Source: Bacteroidetes bacterium GWF2_33_16 (lineage in GTDB: Bacteria; Bacteroidota; Bacteroidia; Bacteroidales; UBA12077). Taken from it: a stretch of 64,000 nucleotides of DNA. The notes below the pieces were generated by a model. The model had not been told where the DNA came from, searched no databases, and saw nothing but the letters and a program-made list of their open reading frames with translations. The stretch is from positions 96,704-160,703 of the forward strand of contig MEOE01000010.1 in assembly GCA_001768565.1 (NCBI GenBank). The letters run 5' to 3'. The stretch's first letter is position 1, and each line of letters begins with the position of its first letter. This document shows, one piece after another, positions 1 through 10,400 of the stretch. Both the position numbers and the translations under genes were made by a program.

Positions 1-488
1 TAATTACACCTGCTCTACTTGAGCGTTTCCCAACAGCATACGAAATGGCACAGGCATCTGTAGATGAAATATTTTCATATATAAAAAGCTGTTCCTACCC
101 AAACAATAAGGCCAAGCATCTTTCTGGAATGGCAAAAATGCTTGTCGAAAAATTCAATGAAATTGTTCCAGACGATATTGATGATCTCCAAAAATTACCC
201 GGAGTTGGTCGCAAAACTGCTAATGTAATTGCTTCGGTAGTTTACAACAAACCTACTTTGGCTGTAGACACGCATGTATTCAGAGTATCAAAACGCATTG
301 GCCTCACCACAAATGCAAAAACTCCGTTAGAAACAGAAAAACAATTAGTAAAATATATACCAGAAGAACTCATTCCCATAGCTCATCACTGGTTAATTCT
401 TCATGGCCGATATGTTTGTATTGCACGAAAACCACAATGCGAAAACTGCAGAATTTCTCAGTACTGTAAATACTTTTCAGAGAAGTGA
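1..488 (+). CDS. nth: Endonuclease III (5' end cut by window)
   Basis: DNA glycosylase/AP lyase of base-excision repair that removes oxidised pyrimidines. The reading frame is open from the window edge (first full codon at 3, reading ITPALLERFPTAYEM), so the true start lies to the left; the ATG at 45 is internal. The helix-hairpin-helix LPGVGRKTANVIA carries the catalytic lysine, and AVDTHVFRV supplies the catalytic aspartate. The C-terminus has the [4Fe-4S] ligands spaced C-x6-C-x2-C-x5-C (CIARKPQCENCRISQYC). Family assignment is firm. It converges on the gene at 589-1146 across a heptamer-repeat tract. Confidence 0.95.
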   Translation, partial: ITPALLERFPTAYEMAQASVDEIFSYIKSCSYPNNKAKHLSGMAKMLVEKFNEIVPDDIDDLQKLPGVGRKTANVIASVVYNKPTLAVDTHVFRVSKRIGLTTNAKTPLETEKQLVKYIPEELIPIAHHWLILHGRYVCIARKPQCENCRISQYCKYFSEK

Positions 489-521
489 TAACAGAATAGA
501 TAAACCACAATGTTTCTTAAA

Positions 522-589
522 CTTGTATTTTATACCTTTTTACTTGTATCCTGCCTTCGGCAGGCAAGCTTGAATCTTGTATCTTTAAC
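522..589. repeat. Degenerate 7-bp tandem repeat tract A, split by a hairpin
   Basis: Between convergent genes. Plus-strand units are CTTGTAT (522-528), TTTATAC, CTTTTTA, CTTGTAT (543-549), then a hairpin insert (550-568), then CTTGAAT (569-575), CTTGTAT (576-582), CTTTAAC (583-589). The last unit touches the TAG stop of the minus-strand gene at 589. The 7-bp period excludes a coding origin. Similar tracts occur at 13129-13247, 21778-21805 and 31940-31981. Confidence 0.7.
550..564. repeat. Perfect GC-rich inverted repeat inside tract A
   Basis: CCTGCC-TTC-GGCAGG, a 6-bp stem with a 3-nt loop. It can be extended by CTTG (543-546) pairing with CAAG (565-568) across a TAT bulge. It is far more GC-rich than its surroundings and shifts the heptamer register, as expected of a small inserted hairpin element. 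It has no clean T-run on either side, so it is a poor intrinsic terminator. Confidence 0.65.
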
Positions 590-1146
590 TAATCCCAGCT
601 AAAAACAATCTCCGTAGTTTTATCACCTTTTGTTAAAGCCCTTTTAATATTATATTTTGGATTCCGGCAATTAGTCAACTCCAATGCTTTTTGGCACCAT
701 GCTCCAATTCTGAACTCAAGCGCAGGGTTTATTAAATCGAACTTTGAAATAGTAAGAATAACCGATTTATTTCCATTTTCAGCAACACTAATTTCGCAAG
801 GTTGATAGTAAGTTGTCATTATTTTGGTAGCACGCTTCATTAAAAACTGAGGCGAAGCAACAAGTAAAAACACTTTATATACTCCTTTCAACGCGTAGTC
901 GGCACTAAAACGACCAAGAGCCTCTCCAGCAGCTTTTGCATCACCTTTATAAAACAACTCGATAATCTTTTCAACAGGCTCAATATAGGCATCCTTGATA
1001 GGAAACCACTCAGTAAACTCGGTATTTCCGGTATACAATTCTCTTGATTTGGGAGTTAATGAGTTAATCCAATTTGTGTAACCTTGAGGAAAGTTTATTT
1101 TAACAAACTCCTTAGTTGTTTTAATTCCAGTACCTTTTACTTGCAT
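589..1146 (-). CDS. Conserved protein of unknown function, 185 aa
   Basis: I do not recognise the family. There is no signal peptide or membrane segment, so it is probably cytoplasmic. The layout (a helical N-terminal half, then a C-terminal half with alternating hydrophobic strands and a WCQKALEL motif) vaguely recalls the ~180-residue V4R/TIGR02265-like small-ligand fold, but that is an impression only. It starts with ATG and ends inside heptamer tract A. It lies downstream of the heat-shock gene on the same strand, but that gene has its own terminator, so it is probably transcribed separately. Confidence 0.6.
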   Translation of the reverse strand: MQVKGTGIKTTKEFVKINFPQGYTNWINSLTPKSRELYTGNTEFTEWFPIKDAYIEPVEKIIELFYKGDAKAAGEALGRFSADYALKGVYKVFLLVASPQFLMKRATKIMTTYYQPCEISVAENGNKSVILTISKFDLINPALEFRIGAWCQKALELTNCRNPKYNIKRALTKGDKTTEIVFSWD

Positions 1147-1220
1147 AAAGTTTTATATTATTACAATTGTTCTTTTCAAATATACAATGTTGTAATATAT
1201 AAATTGAAAATTGTATAAAT

Positions 1221-1247
1221 AAAAAAAGCAGGAATGAATCCTGCTTT
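1221..1247 (-). terminator. Intrinsic terminator of hsp20
   Basis: Nine-bp perfect stem: AAAGCAGGA (1225-1233) and TCCTGCTTT (1239-1247) with a 5-nt loop. Read on the minus strand it is followed by a run of T. It sits 10 nt after the hsp20 stop. Confidence 0.85.
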
Positions 1248-1256
1248 ACTTTCACA

Positions 1257-1688
1257 TCATGAAATCTTTATTTCACGTTTTGGTTTTTCTTTCGCTTCGT
1301 CGCGTTTAGGAATTGAGATGCTTAAGATTCCGTCTTTGTGTTTTGCTACAATCTTGTCTTGGTTAACACTTTCGGGCAAACTAAAAGTACGTTGGAACGA
1401 GCTGTAGCTGAACTCTCGGCGTACATATTTTTCTTTTTCATCCAGATTTTTAGTTTCTTTTTCAGAAGAAATCATAAGTACATTATTGTGTACATCAATT
1501 TTGAAATCTTCTTTTGCCAAACCTGGAGCAGCTACATCAATTCGGAATTCTTCGGCATTCTCAATAACATTTACTTCCGGAATGCTTTTATTAGCTGTAT
1601 TATCAAAAAAATCAGCTAAAAAATCTTTACCAAAAATTTCATCCTCGAAGCTTGGTAAAAAACGTTTGTTTCTTAACATTGGTATCAT
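1257..1688 (-). CDS. Small heat shock protein, Hsp20/alpha-crystallin family
   Basis: ATP-independent holdase chaperone that binds unfolding proteins in the cytoplasm. The alpha-crystallin domain covers about residues 30-130, with the family features VDVAAPGLAKEDFKIDV, YVRREFSYSSFQRTFSLPE and the GILSISIPK strand. I chose the ATG at 1688 (MIPMLRNKRFLPS, 143 aa): an upstream in-frame ATG at 1703 exists, but the bases just after it (GGAGG, 8 nt before the second ATG) form a strong Shine-Dalgarno site, and Hsp20 proteins of this phylum usually begin with a (L/I)P.LRN-like segment. It has its own terminator downstream. Confidence 0.9.
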   Translation of the reverse strand: MIPMLRNKRFLPSFEDEIFGKDFLADFFDNTANKSIPEVNVIENAEEFRIDVAAPGLAKEDFKIDVHNNVLMISSEKETKNLDEKEKYVRREFSYSSFQRTFSLPESVNQDKIVAKHKDGILSISIPKRDEAKEKPKREIKIS

Positions 1689-1951
1689 AGCTTTGTCCTC
1701 CATTGTTTTAGTTCAACATATTGTTTTTAATCATGATTTTTCAAATAAAATACCAATTGCAAAAAAACGTCAAAATGTCCTACATAGTGGGTTTTAAGAG
1801 AAAAATTGACAGAAAAGCTAACACGAAAATGACAAAACTTCGCTTATATTTTGATTTATGATTAGTTATCGCTAATTTTAGAATGCATCATTTGAAAATT
1901 AACAATATCAAACAAACTGATATTCATTACTATACTATTTGTTTACAACGA

Positions 1952-4207
1952 ATGAAAACAAAAAAGCTTTATATTTTTTTCACTCTCCTTTTATTGATTT
2001 TTAATCAAAATCTTTTTTCCCAAATTAAAATTGATTCACTAAAAGTAAAACTTCAGACAATCGAGGATCAAGAAAAGATAAGATTACTAAATGAGATTGG
2101 TTATTATTATATTGATTCGGAAATAGATTATGATAATGATTCAAGTTTAAAATATTCTAATTTGGCTTTAGCATTATCAAGAAAAATAAAAAATTATTAT
2201 GAGGAAGCTTTTGCTTTAAAAAGTATTGGATTTGCATATTATTATCAACAGAATTTTGATACTTGTATTGTAATCTTTAACAATGCAATTAATATCCTCG
2301 ATGAAAATGAAGATTTAGAATTAAGAAAATACTTGTATAATGGAATAGGAGCTTGTTATTATTATAAAGGAGATTTTAATAAAACTCTTGAATTTTGGAA
2401 AAAACAACTTGATATTAATATATCTCAAAACAACAGAGAATTGATAGCTGAGGGTTATATGAGTATTGGGGTTGTTCATAAAAACATGGACGAATATGAC
2501 CAGGCTATCTATTATTACCAGGAAGCTTATAAATTACAGGAAGAAGATAAAGATTCCATTGGTATGGCAAGTGTTTTAAACAATATTGGAAATATTTATT
2601 TTCAGTTCAGAGCCAATTATACAATCGCTCTTGACAATTATTTAAAAGCCCTCGATATTTATAAGAAAAAAGGGGATAGAGAAAATCAAGCTCACATGCT
2701 TAATAGTATAGGGCTTATCTATTATAAACAAGAACAATTGAAATCAGCTCTCGATAATTTTACCCAAGCTCTTTCCATATTTGAAGAAAATAAAGATAAA
2801 TTTAAAGACAAAATTGCAGAGGTTCAAACTAATTTAGGACTATTACATGCAAAACTTGGTGACTTCCAAATTGCATACGATTATCTAAATAAATGTTATC
2901 TTTTTTATGTTCAAACTGGATCCAAACCCAGAATTGCTGAAACACTAAGGGATTTAGGTGATGTGTATAAAGCATGGGGTAAGAATACAGAGGCGCTTAA
3001 TTCTTTTAATGAAAGCTTTGAGATTTTTACCGAGCTGAATATGAAAAGCGATATTGCAAACCTGTATAAAAAGTTTGCCGAAACCAATGCCACACTTGGT
3101 AATTATAAAAAAGCGTTCGAATATCATGTTTTATATACTCATCTAAATGATAGTCTCTTTACTGAAAAACTAAATGAGCAGATTACAGAAATACAAACCA
3201 AGTACGAAACAGAGAAAAAAGATAAAGAGATTGCACTTTTAAATTCAGACAAAGCATTGCAAGATGCAACTCTTAAAAGACAAAGGCTTGCCATTTTCTT
3301 TTTTATTGGGGGATTTTTTCTTATTTCAATTTTCCTTATTTTAATTTTCCGTTTATACAGGCAAAAACAAAAAGCCAATGTTATTCTGGAACAAAAGAAT
3401 GAAGAAATTAGCCGCCAGCGAGATCATATATTCCAACAAAACAAAGAAATTACATCGAGTATAGAGTACGCAAAACGTATTCAGACTGCATTACTACCAC
3501 CACAAGAACTAATCGATGCAATTATACCCGAGTCGTTTATTTTGTTTAAACCACGTGACATTGTGAGTGGTGACTATTACTGGTTAAATCAAAAAGGCAA
3601 TAAAATTATTTCGGTTACTGCCGATTGTACTGGACATGGTGTTCCGGGAGCATTTATGAGTATGTTGGGTATTTCGTTTTTAAATGAAATTGTTAACGTA
3701 ACCCAGCCTGAAAATTTGAGATCAGATCAGGTGCTAAACCATTTGCGCGACCTAATAATTTCCTCCTTACGCCAAACTGGTAAATCGGGTGAAAGCCGCG
3801 ATGGCATGGATATGACAATTTGCATTATCGATACAGAAACATATGTAATGGATTATGCTGGCGCTTATAATGCTATATATATTGTACGAGGTGATGAATT
3901 AATTGAAAGCAAACCCGATAAAATGCCTATTGGTATTCATGTTAAAGAGCTTGATCCTTTCACTCCATATTCTTTCCAATTGCAAAAAGGAGATATTATC
4001 TACAGTTGTTCAGATGGTTATGCCGACCAGTTTGGTGGGCCTGATAACAATAAATTCCGTCGTAAAAACTTCAAAGATCTTCTGTTAAAAATCCATACCT
4101 TGGAAATGCAAAAACAAAAAGAAGTACTTGATCAAACTCTTTTTGATTGGATGGCAGAATTTGAACAGGTGGATGATATTCTGGTATGCGGAATAAAAAT
4201 TATCTAG
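1952..4207 (+). CDS. TPR sensor with SpoIIE-type phosphatase output
   Basis: Probable membrane-anchored signalling phosphatase, about 751 aa. Order: signal peptide (MKTKKLYIFFTLLLLIF..LFSQ), tandem TPR repeats in about residues 60-400 (repeats such as NNIGNIYFQFRANYTIALDNYLKAL), one membrane helix near 446-470, a coiled coil, then a PP2C-like SpoIIE domain from about 510 to the end. The domain has the metal-binding motifs SGDYYW and TADCTGHGVPGAFMS and an SCSDGYADQFGG segment. I chose the ATG at 1952 because it begins the signal peptide; an in-frame ATG at 1883 would add an implausible 23-residue leader. Such proteins usually dephosphorylate anti-anti-sigma partners; no such partner lies nearby. 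Confidence 0.88.
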   Translation: MKTKKLYIFFTLLLLIFNQNLFSQIKIDSLKVKLQTIEDQEKIRLLNEIGYYYIDSEIDYDNDSSLKYSNLALALSRKIKNYYEEAFALKSIGFAYYYQQNFDTCIVIFNNAINILDENEDLELRKYLYNGIGACYYYKGDFNKTLEFWKKQLDINISQNNRELIAEGYMSIGVVHKNMDEYDQAIYYYQEAYKLQEEDKDSIGMASVLNNIGNIYFQFRANYTIALDNYLKALDIYKKKGDRENQAHMLNSIGLIYYKQEQLKSALDNFTQALSIFEENKDKFKDKIAEVQTNLGLLHAKLGDFQIAYDYLNKCYLFYVQTGSKPRIAETLRDLGDVYKAWGKNTEALNSFNESFEIFTELNMKSDIANLYKKFAETNATLGNYKKAFEYHVLYTHLNDSLFTEKLNEQITEIQTKYETEKKDKEIALLNSDKALQDATLKRQRLAIFFFIGGFFLISIFLILIFRLYRQKQKANVILEQKNEEISRQRDHIFQQNKEITSSIEYAKRIQTALLPPQELIDAIIPESFILFKPRDIVSGDYYWLNQKGNKIISVTADCTGHGVPGAFMSMLGISFLNEIVNVTQPENLRSDQVLNHLRDLIISSLRQTGKSGESRDGMDMTICIIDTETYVMDYAGAYNAIYIVRGDELIESKPDKMPIGIHVKELDPFTPYSFQLQKGDIIYSCSDGYADQFGGPDNNKFRRKNFKDLLLKIHTLEMQKQKEVLDQTLFDWMAEFEQVDDILVCGIKII

Positions 4208-4473
4208 ACATTTTCTAATAATGAATACTAAAGTTATTTTCACTTTTTTAAGATACCTTCAATTCAAATCATTTAGGATTTTTTTTGTTTATTGTTTAGC
4301 GCTATAAGTTAAATTCAATATAATTCTAGTATTATTTTTTGACGAACAGTTAAATTTTGGTTACTAATGCTATTGATTTTAGAATTTAAATACTATAACT
4401 TGGTAGTTATTTCGATTATTTTTTTTGATACTAAATGACAATAAGTTAATAATAATTATAAAACTCGCTAGCC
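4208..4473. other. AT-rich intergenic region, 266 bp
   Basis: Lies between the SpoIIE sensor and the PKD protein. Very AT-rich, with several T-runs. I see no convincing hairpin terminator and no exact TAnnTTTG element; the promoter of the large downstream gene presumably lies here. Confidence 0.4.
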
Positions 4474-7400
4474 ATGAAAAAACTCTACTTTAGATTTATT
4501 TTAATGGTGCTGATGATTGCCAATTTGCATGTTTCAGCCCAAGACTATGTTCAATTTGATGTTAACTATGATCAATTTAAGTGCTCTCCAGTTGTTGTAT
4601 ATATCAACAATTACAGTAGCTTTTCATACTATACAGGAGTAGTTACATACAATTGGTATTTAGATGGAAGCCTTTTTTCATCAGTTCAATACCCAGATAC
4701 TGTTACTGTTTATGCTGGCAGCCATGAAATAAGGTTACAAGCTTTGGATACTTTGGGAGGCTTAATTGGTGAAAACTGGCAATTTGTTAACATAAATGGT
4801 TTTACTCATCAGTTTTATACAGATCCTGCAGATGCAGTAGTTCCTGGGCAACCTGTAAATTTCTTTACAAACGATCAACATCAATGGGCTATTTGGAAAC
4901 TGCATAATGGTATAATTTTAAAGTATAATTGGGTAAAATATGTATATACAACCCCTGGTGTTTATCCAGTAAAGCTAACTGTTGGAGGAGATTGTGGGAT
5001 AGATTCTGTTATTCAATATATCACTGTGGATACATCAGCTATTCCATTTACCGAAATTATGGTTACAAATACCTATTTATGTCCTAACGATGAATTCATC
5101 CTTACTGCTTCAAAGGCTTTTAAGAATGAATGGATTATTGAAGGGAATACATTTGAAGCGAAAGAACTCTATTACGCTTTTGCCGATACTGGAATTCATA
5201 CTGTTGTTCTTAAAAATACAAATGAATATGGAAATGCAGGTTTCGATACTGCATTTATAGAAGTTCGCAGTGACATACCTGTTTCTGCATATTTCTATCC
5301 TAGTTTTAATAATGCTACATGCCCAAACAATGAGCTTAATTTTGAGGCAGAATCTGCAGGAACATTTGAATGGGACTTTGGAGATGGTTCGACTGGCTTT
5401 GGAAAAAGAGTTCATAATACCTTTGTAGATACTGGCACATATAATGTTACACTTTATGCAACAAATGGTTGTGGAACTCAAGATACAATGACACAACCAA
5501 TACCAATATTTTATGACATTAATAATTATGCTCCCTATCCTAACTTCTATTTTTCAAATATAGATGATAGCTGGCAAGAATCCATATCAGTTTGCCAAAA
5601 CGAAGAAGTTCGTGTTAAATATGATAACGGATCACAGGAAGGTGTTACATATACATGGCTAATTGATAGTATGGAATATACTCAGGAGGAAGTATCACAT
5701 TTCTTTACAAAACCCGGTAGTTATGAGATTAAATTAACTTCAAGAAATAATTGTAATTCAGAGCAATATACATCTAAGTGGGTATATGTTGATTCAACAA
5801 TTACACCCAATGTAAATATAGGATTTGCGCCAACAGCTATATGTCCTGGTGAACTTGTATATTTCTTTGATGACAACAATAAATTTAGAGAAGATGGTCC
5901 TGCAAGGATGACCTATTCTATTGATTTTGGTGATGGTAATACAATTTCAAACATTACAAAACCAACTGATCCAAACATGAATTTTCTTGCAGTTCATCCA
6001 TATGTAGTTCCAGGAACATATACTTTTACAGTAACTGCAACCAATACCTGTGGTAACACATTTACATATATTGATTCTGTACTTGTAAGTGATGATCCAG
6101 ATAGAATTCCATTTTATTATACCCATAATACCTCAACAGATGATAAGATGGAAGGTGAATTCGAAGATTGGAGTGTTATTCCAAATAAACAATACACTAC
6201 TTTTAATGTTAATGTAGGATTACAAAACTGGAATTCATGTGGTCCGATGGATAGTTTGGTATATGTTTATTTCTGGTATGGTTATTTCGATATGAATGAT
6301 CCAAATTTAGGTCCACCAAATGGATTTGTCCAAGTAAAAGCCCCTGGAACAGCAATTGCCTATGTACCTTTTAATGTTGTTCAACCAAGTGTCGGATTAG
6401 CAACTGTTTGGTATTGTAATAAGGACTATTTAGATAAAGATCCTCAAGTATCTGCAATACCTTATGACTCTACTTTAATGCAACAAGTTCAATCATACCC
6501 AACTTACCCAGGAACAAATTTTGTAGTTCCACAAAATTTGGTATTAGACGGTATGCAATGGTCAATGGAGCAAAGTTGCCTATGTAAACCCCCAGCAGAT
6601 AAAATAAAAGGTGAATGGAATTATCAAACAGATGGAGGCTACTATCATTTGTTAAATATTTATGAAGATAGCCTAGGCTCATTATTCTATGATGCATCAG
6701 CTGGACCAGATCCTTGGGACGGAAACAGAACACTATTCCAAAATGGGACCGTTAATATGATGAATGACTCAACAATTGAATTAATGGCTTCAAATGGAGA
6801 TTGCTTTGAAATTGGAATGTATAGATTTACGGCAATAAATGATAATCTGACATTAACCTTCTTATATGATAATTGCATTAGTCGAATACCATTCCTAGTT
6901 CAAAAGCCATTTGTAAGAACACAATATGACAATTATGACAGCGAAATAAAGGGAGGATGCCCTGGAGACACTATTGGATTTAGGATAATTGGTGGTTCTT
7001 CATATGAGTGGCACATTCGTGGAACAACCAGTACGTTACCATATACTTATTATGTTTATCCAGATACTGGAGTTTTTGAAGAGTTTGTGGTTGCTACAAA
7101 TTTATGTGGAAGATCAGATACAATTTATACTAAGGTATTAATATCTCAAAATAATTTTCCAGATGTAAGTTGGAATATTAATAAATGGAACGCAAAACGA
7201 TTTGAGCCTATTCTTTTTGAGTCCTATGTAAGAAGTGATTTTAATAATCATATATTCTTATGGGATTTTGGAGATGGAACTTCATCAACTTTAAGAAATC
7301 CAACTCATTTTTATACTGTTGAAGGTGAATATACAATAACACTAACTGTTGAAAATGGTTGCGGACAATTTAGTGAACAAAGAACAATTTATATTACAAA

Positions 7401-10400
7401 AGAAACCGCAGTATGCGAAGCTAAATTTATGTATACTTCAACAGGCGATACCGTTTTCTTTACAAATAAAGCATTAGGAAGTATTTCGTCATATTATTGG
7501 GAATTTGGAGATGGAAAAGTTTCAACAAAACCAAATCCCGTAAATATTTACCCATCTGAAGGAATATATTTGGTTACATTAACCGTCTACGATTCAATAA
7601 ATGATTGTAGTAATCAAATTAGAAAGCAGATAATGGTTGGAAATATAGGTTGTATTGCAAACTTCAATTTTACAGTTAATAGTGTTACCAAATCTGTAAG
7701 TTTCAATAACCTCTCATCAGGTGATATTACTGAATATTACTGGAGTTTTGGAGACGGAAAATTCTCAACAGACATAAATCCGATAAATACATACTTAAGA
7801 GAGGGAACGTACAAAGTTTGTTTAACCACCCACGACTCTACAACTAATTGTATGTCTGAAGCATGCAAGATAGTTACAATAGGAAACCCATATATTGTTG
7901 CTGATTTTAGTTATTACATTGATCCTCAGACTGACATGGTTGGTTTCTCAGATATTTCAACTGGAACAATTACAAATTGGTATTGGGACTTTGGTGATGG
8001 AAACTGGGATACAATACCTGAACCTGAACATGCATATGCAAACTCAGGTGAATACACTGTTTGTTTATCAGTTTTCGATAGCTATAATGGAGCGTTTGCT
8101 GATGTATGCAAAACAATTATGGTTATAACTGATACTTCATTAGTTTCTACCAAAGCAGATTTTGCATATTTTGTCAATCCAGTAACACGAAAGGTTGATT
8201 TTATTGATAAGTCAACAGGAGCGATCACTAACTGGTATTGGACATTTGGCGATGGCACTTATCAAGCCGGTAAAAATGTTAGTAAAACCTACACAGCTCC
8301 GGGAATGTATAATGTTTGTCTGGTAGTATTCAATTCTGGCACTGGAGAAAGATCTGAAATTTGTAAAACAATACAGGTTGGTGTCATAAGCTGTAATGTA
8401 AATGCAAACTTTGGATACTTTATTAATCCAACAACAAAACAGGTAACATTCTCAGATAAAACAACCGGAATTGTTCAAAAGTACTTCTGGGATTTTGGTA
8501 ATGGTAAAACTTCAACATTAAAAAATCCAATACATACTTATCAAAATTCGGGTTTCTATTTAGTTAGTCTTGCTGTAAGAGATACAATTAATGGATGTAC
8601 CGATTATTTTGCTGATTTTATACAAGTTGGAGCAGCTGATTGTAAATCTGATTTTAACTTTACAATTACTGATCTAGGTACAAATACAGTTAAATTTACA
8701 AATACAGCTACCGGAAATATTGGTACGTATTTTTGGTACTTTAACGATGGTTTCTATTCAACAGAAGCAAATCCAGCACACTCTTATGGTTCTGGTGGAT
8801 TATATTCTGTTTCATTAACTGTTGCAGATAATACTGGATTATGTTTCGATTACAGAGTAAAAGATGTTCAGGTAGGAACCATTGATTGTAATGCTGATTT
8901 TACTTATTATATTGACCCAGCAACCAACGAAGCATACTTTACAAATAAAGTATTAGGTGCAAGTACATCCATGTACTGGATGTTTGGTGATGGTAATCAT
9001 TTCATTGGTCAAGATCCTGTTCACCAGTATTATGCACCTGGTTATTATAAAGTAAGCCTAAATACATTTAACTCGGCTAATGGATGTATGGACTATGATG
9101 AAAAGGTAGTTCTAATTGGTAGCCCGGGCAACGATGTAGATGCTAGTTTTGTTTTCACTTCTAATCTGGCGACACGCGAAGTAAAATTCTCTAACCAATC
9201 CAATGGAGAAAATTTAAAATATAGCTGGAGTTTTGGTGATGGAACAACTTCAATTTTGGCAAACCCAGTTAAAACCTATGCTACAGGAGGATATAAATTT
9301 GTATGTTTAACAGCCACTGATTCAATTAGCAAGATGCAAAATACTATGTGCGAAATGATTCAGGTTTCGGCAGATGCACAAAGTAATTGTCTTTCAAGAT
9401 TTAATTATGATATTGATACCACTACCAAAACTGTAAAATTTAAAGACAAATCATATGGTAGTCCAAATCAGTTTAATTGGGATTTTGGCGATGGAACAAC
9501 ATCTACTGTTCAGAATCCAACAAAGGTTTATGCTGCTAATGGTTATTATTTGGTAGGACTAAAAACTAAAAATTCTACTGGTTGTGGAAGCTATGAGTAT
9601 GAAATAGTAAATGTAAATGCTGGAACAGGAATACAGGCAATGTTTACATATTATGTTGATACAACAACAAAAGGAAAACCAGGAGGAAAACCTGTTGACA
9701 TGATTGGTGTAAGACATGGTGGAGGTTCAAGTTTGAGCTGGAATTATGGTGATGGAAGTGTTAAAACTTCAAAGGTTATAAATGAAACGACTCTTAGACC
9801 ATCGCACATTTATGAAAATCCTGGTATATATAATGCTTGCTTGATTATTTCAGACCCAATTATTAATCAAAGTGATACTTTCTGTAATCTAATTTCAATA
9901 CCATATGAGATTACAGCGACAGAATCAATTTGTGAGGGTAGTAGTTATAATTTTATGGGTACTATGTTGACAACTGCTGGTAATTATGTTGATACAACAA
10001 CAAGTGTTATAGGTGTAGATAGTATTGTTTATCTGACACTAAGTGTGAACTCAATTCCTGATAAACCTACAGCATCATTGTCTGGTAGTACCTTAACATC
10101 GAGTACTGGTACAACTTATCAGTGGTACTTGAATGGTTCTATTATAAATGGAGCTACAAATCAAACATACACACCAACTGTTAGTGGTAACTATACTGTA
10201 ATTATTACTAATAGCTCTGGCTGTAATTCTGTTGCTTCAGATCCAGTAAATGTAGTGATTTCTGGAATTCAGGATATTAATCCTTTCAGTTTGAAAGTTT
10301 ATCCAAATCCATTACAAACACATACACGAATCGAGTATTACTTAACAAATACACAACAAATTAAGATAGCACTGTATGATGTTGCTGGTAATTTAATTGA

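Noticed and set aside
522..589. Heptamer tracts as a CRISPR array
   Set aside because: The units are 7 bp, degenerate and without spacers; no cas genes are nearby.
1338..1797. Two plus-strand open frames over the hsp20 gene
   Set aside because: Both lie antisense to a clear Hsp20 domain and have no domain or start signal of their own.
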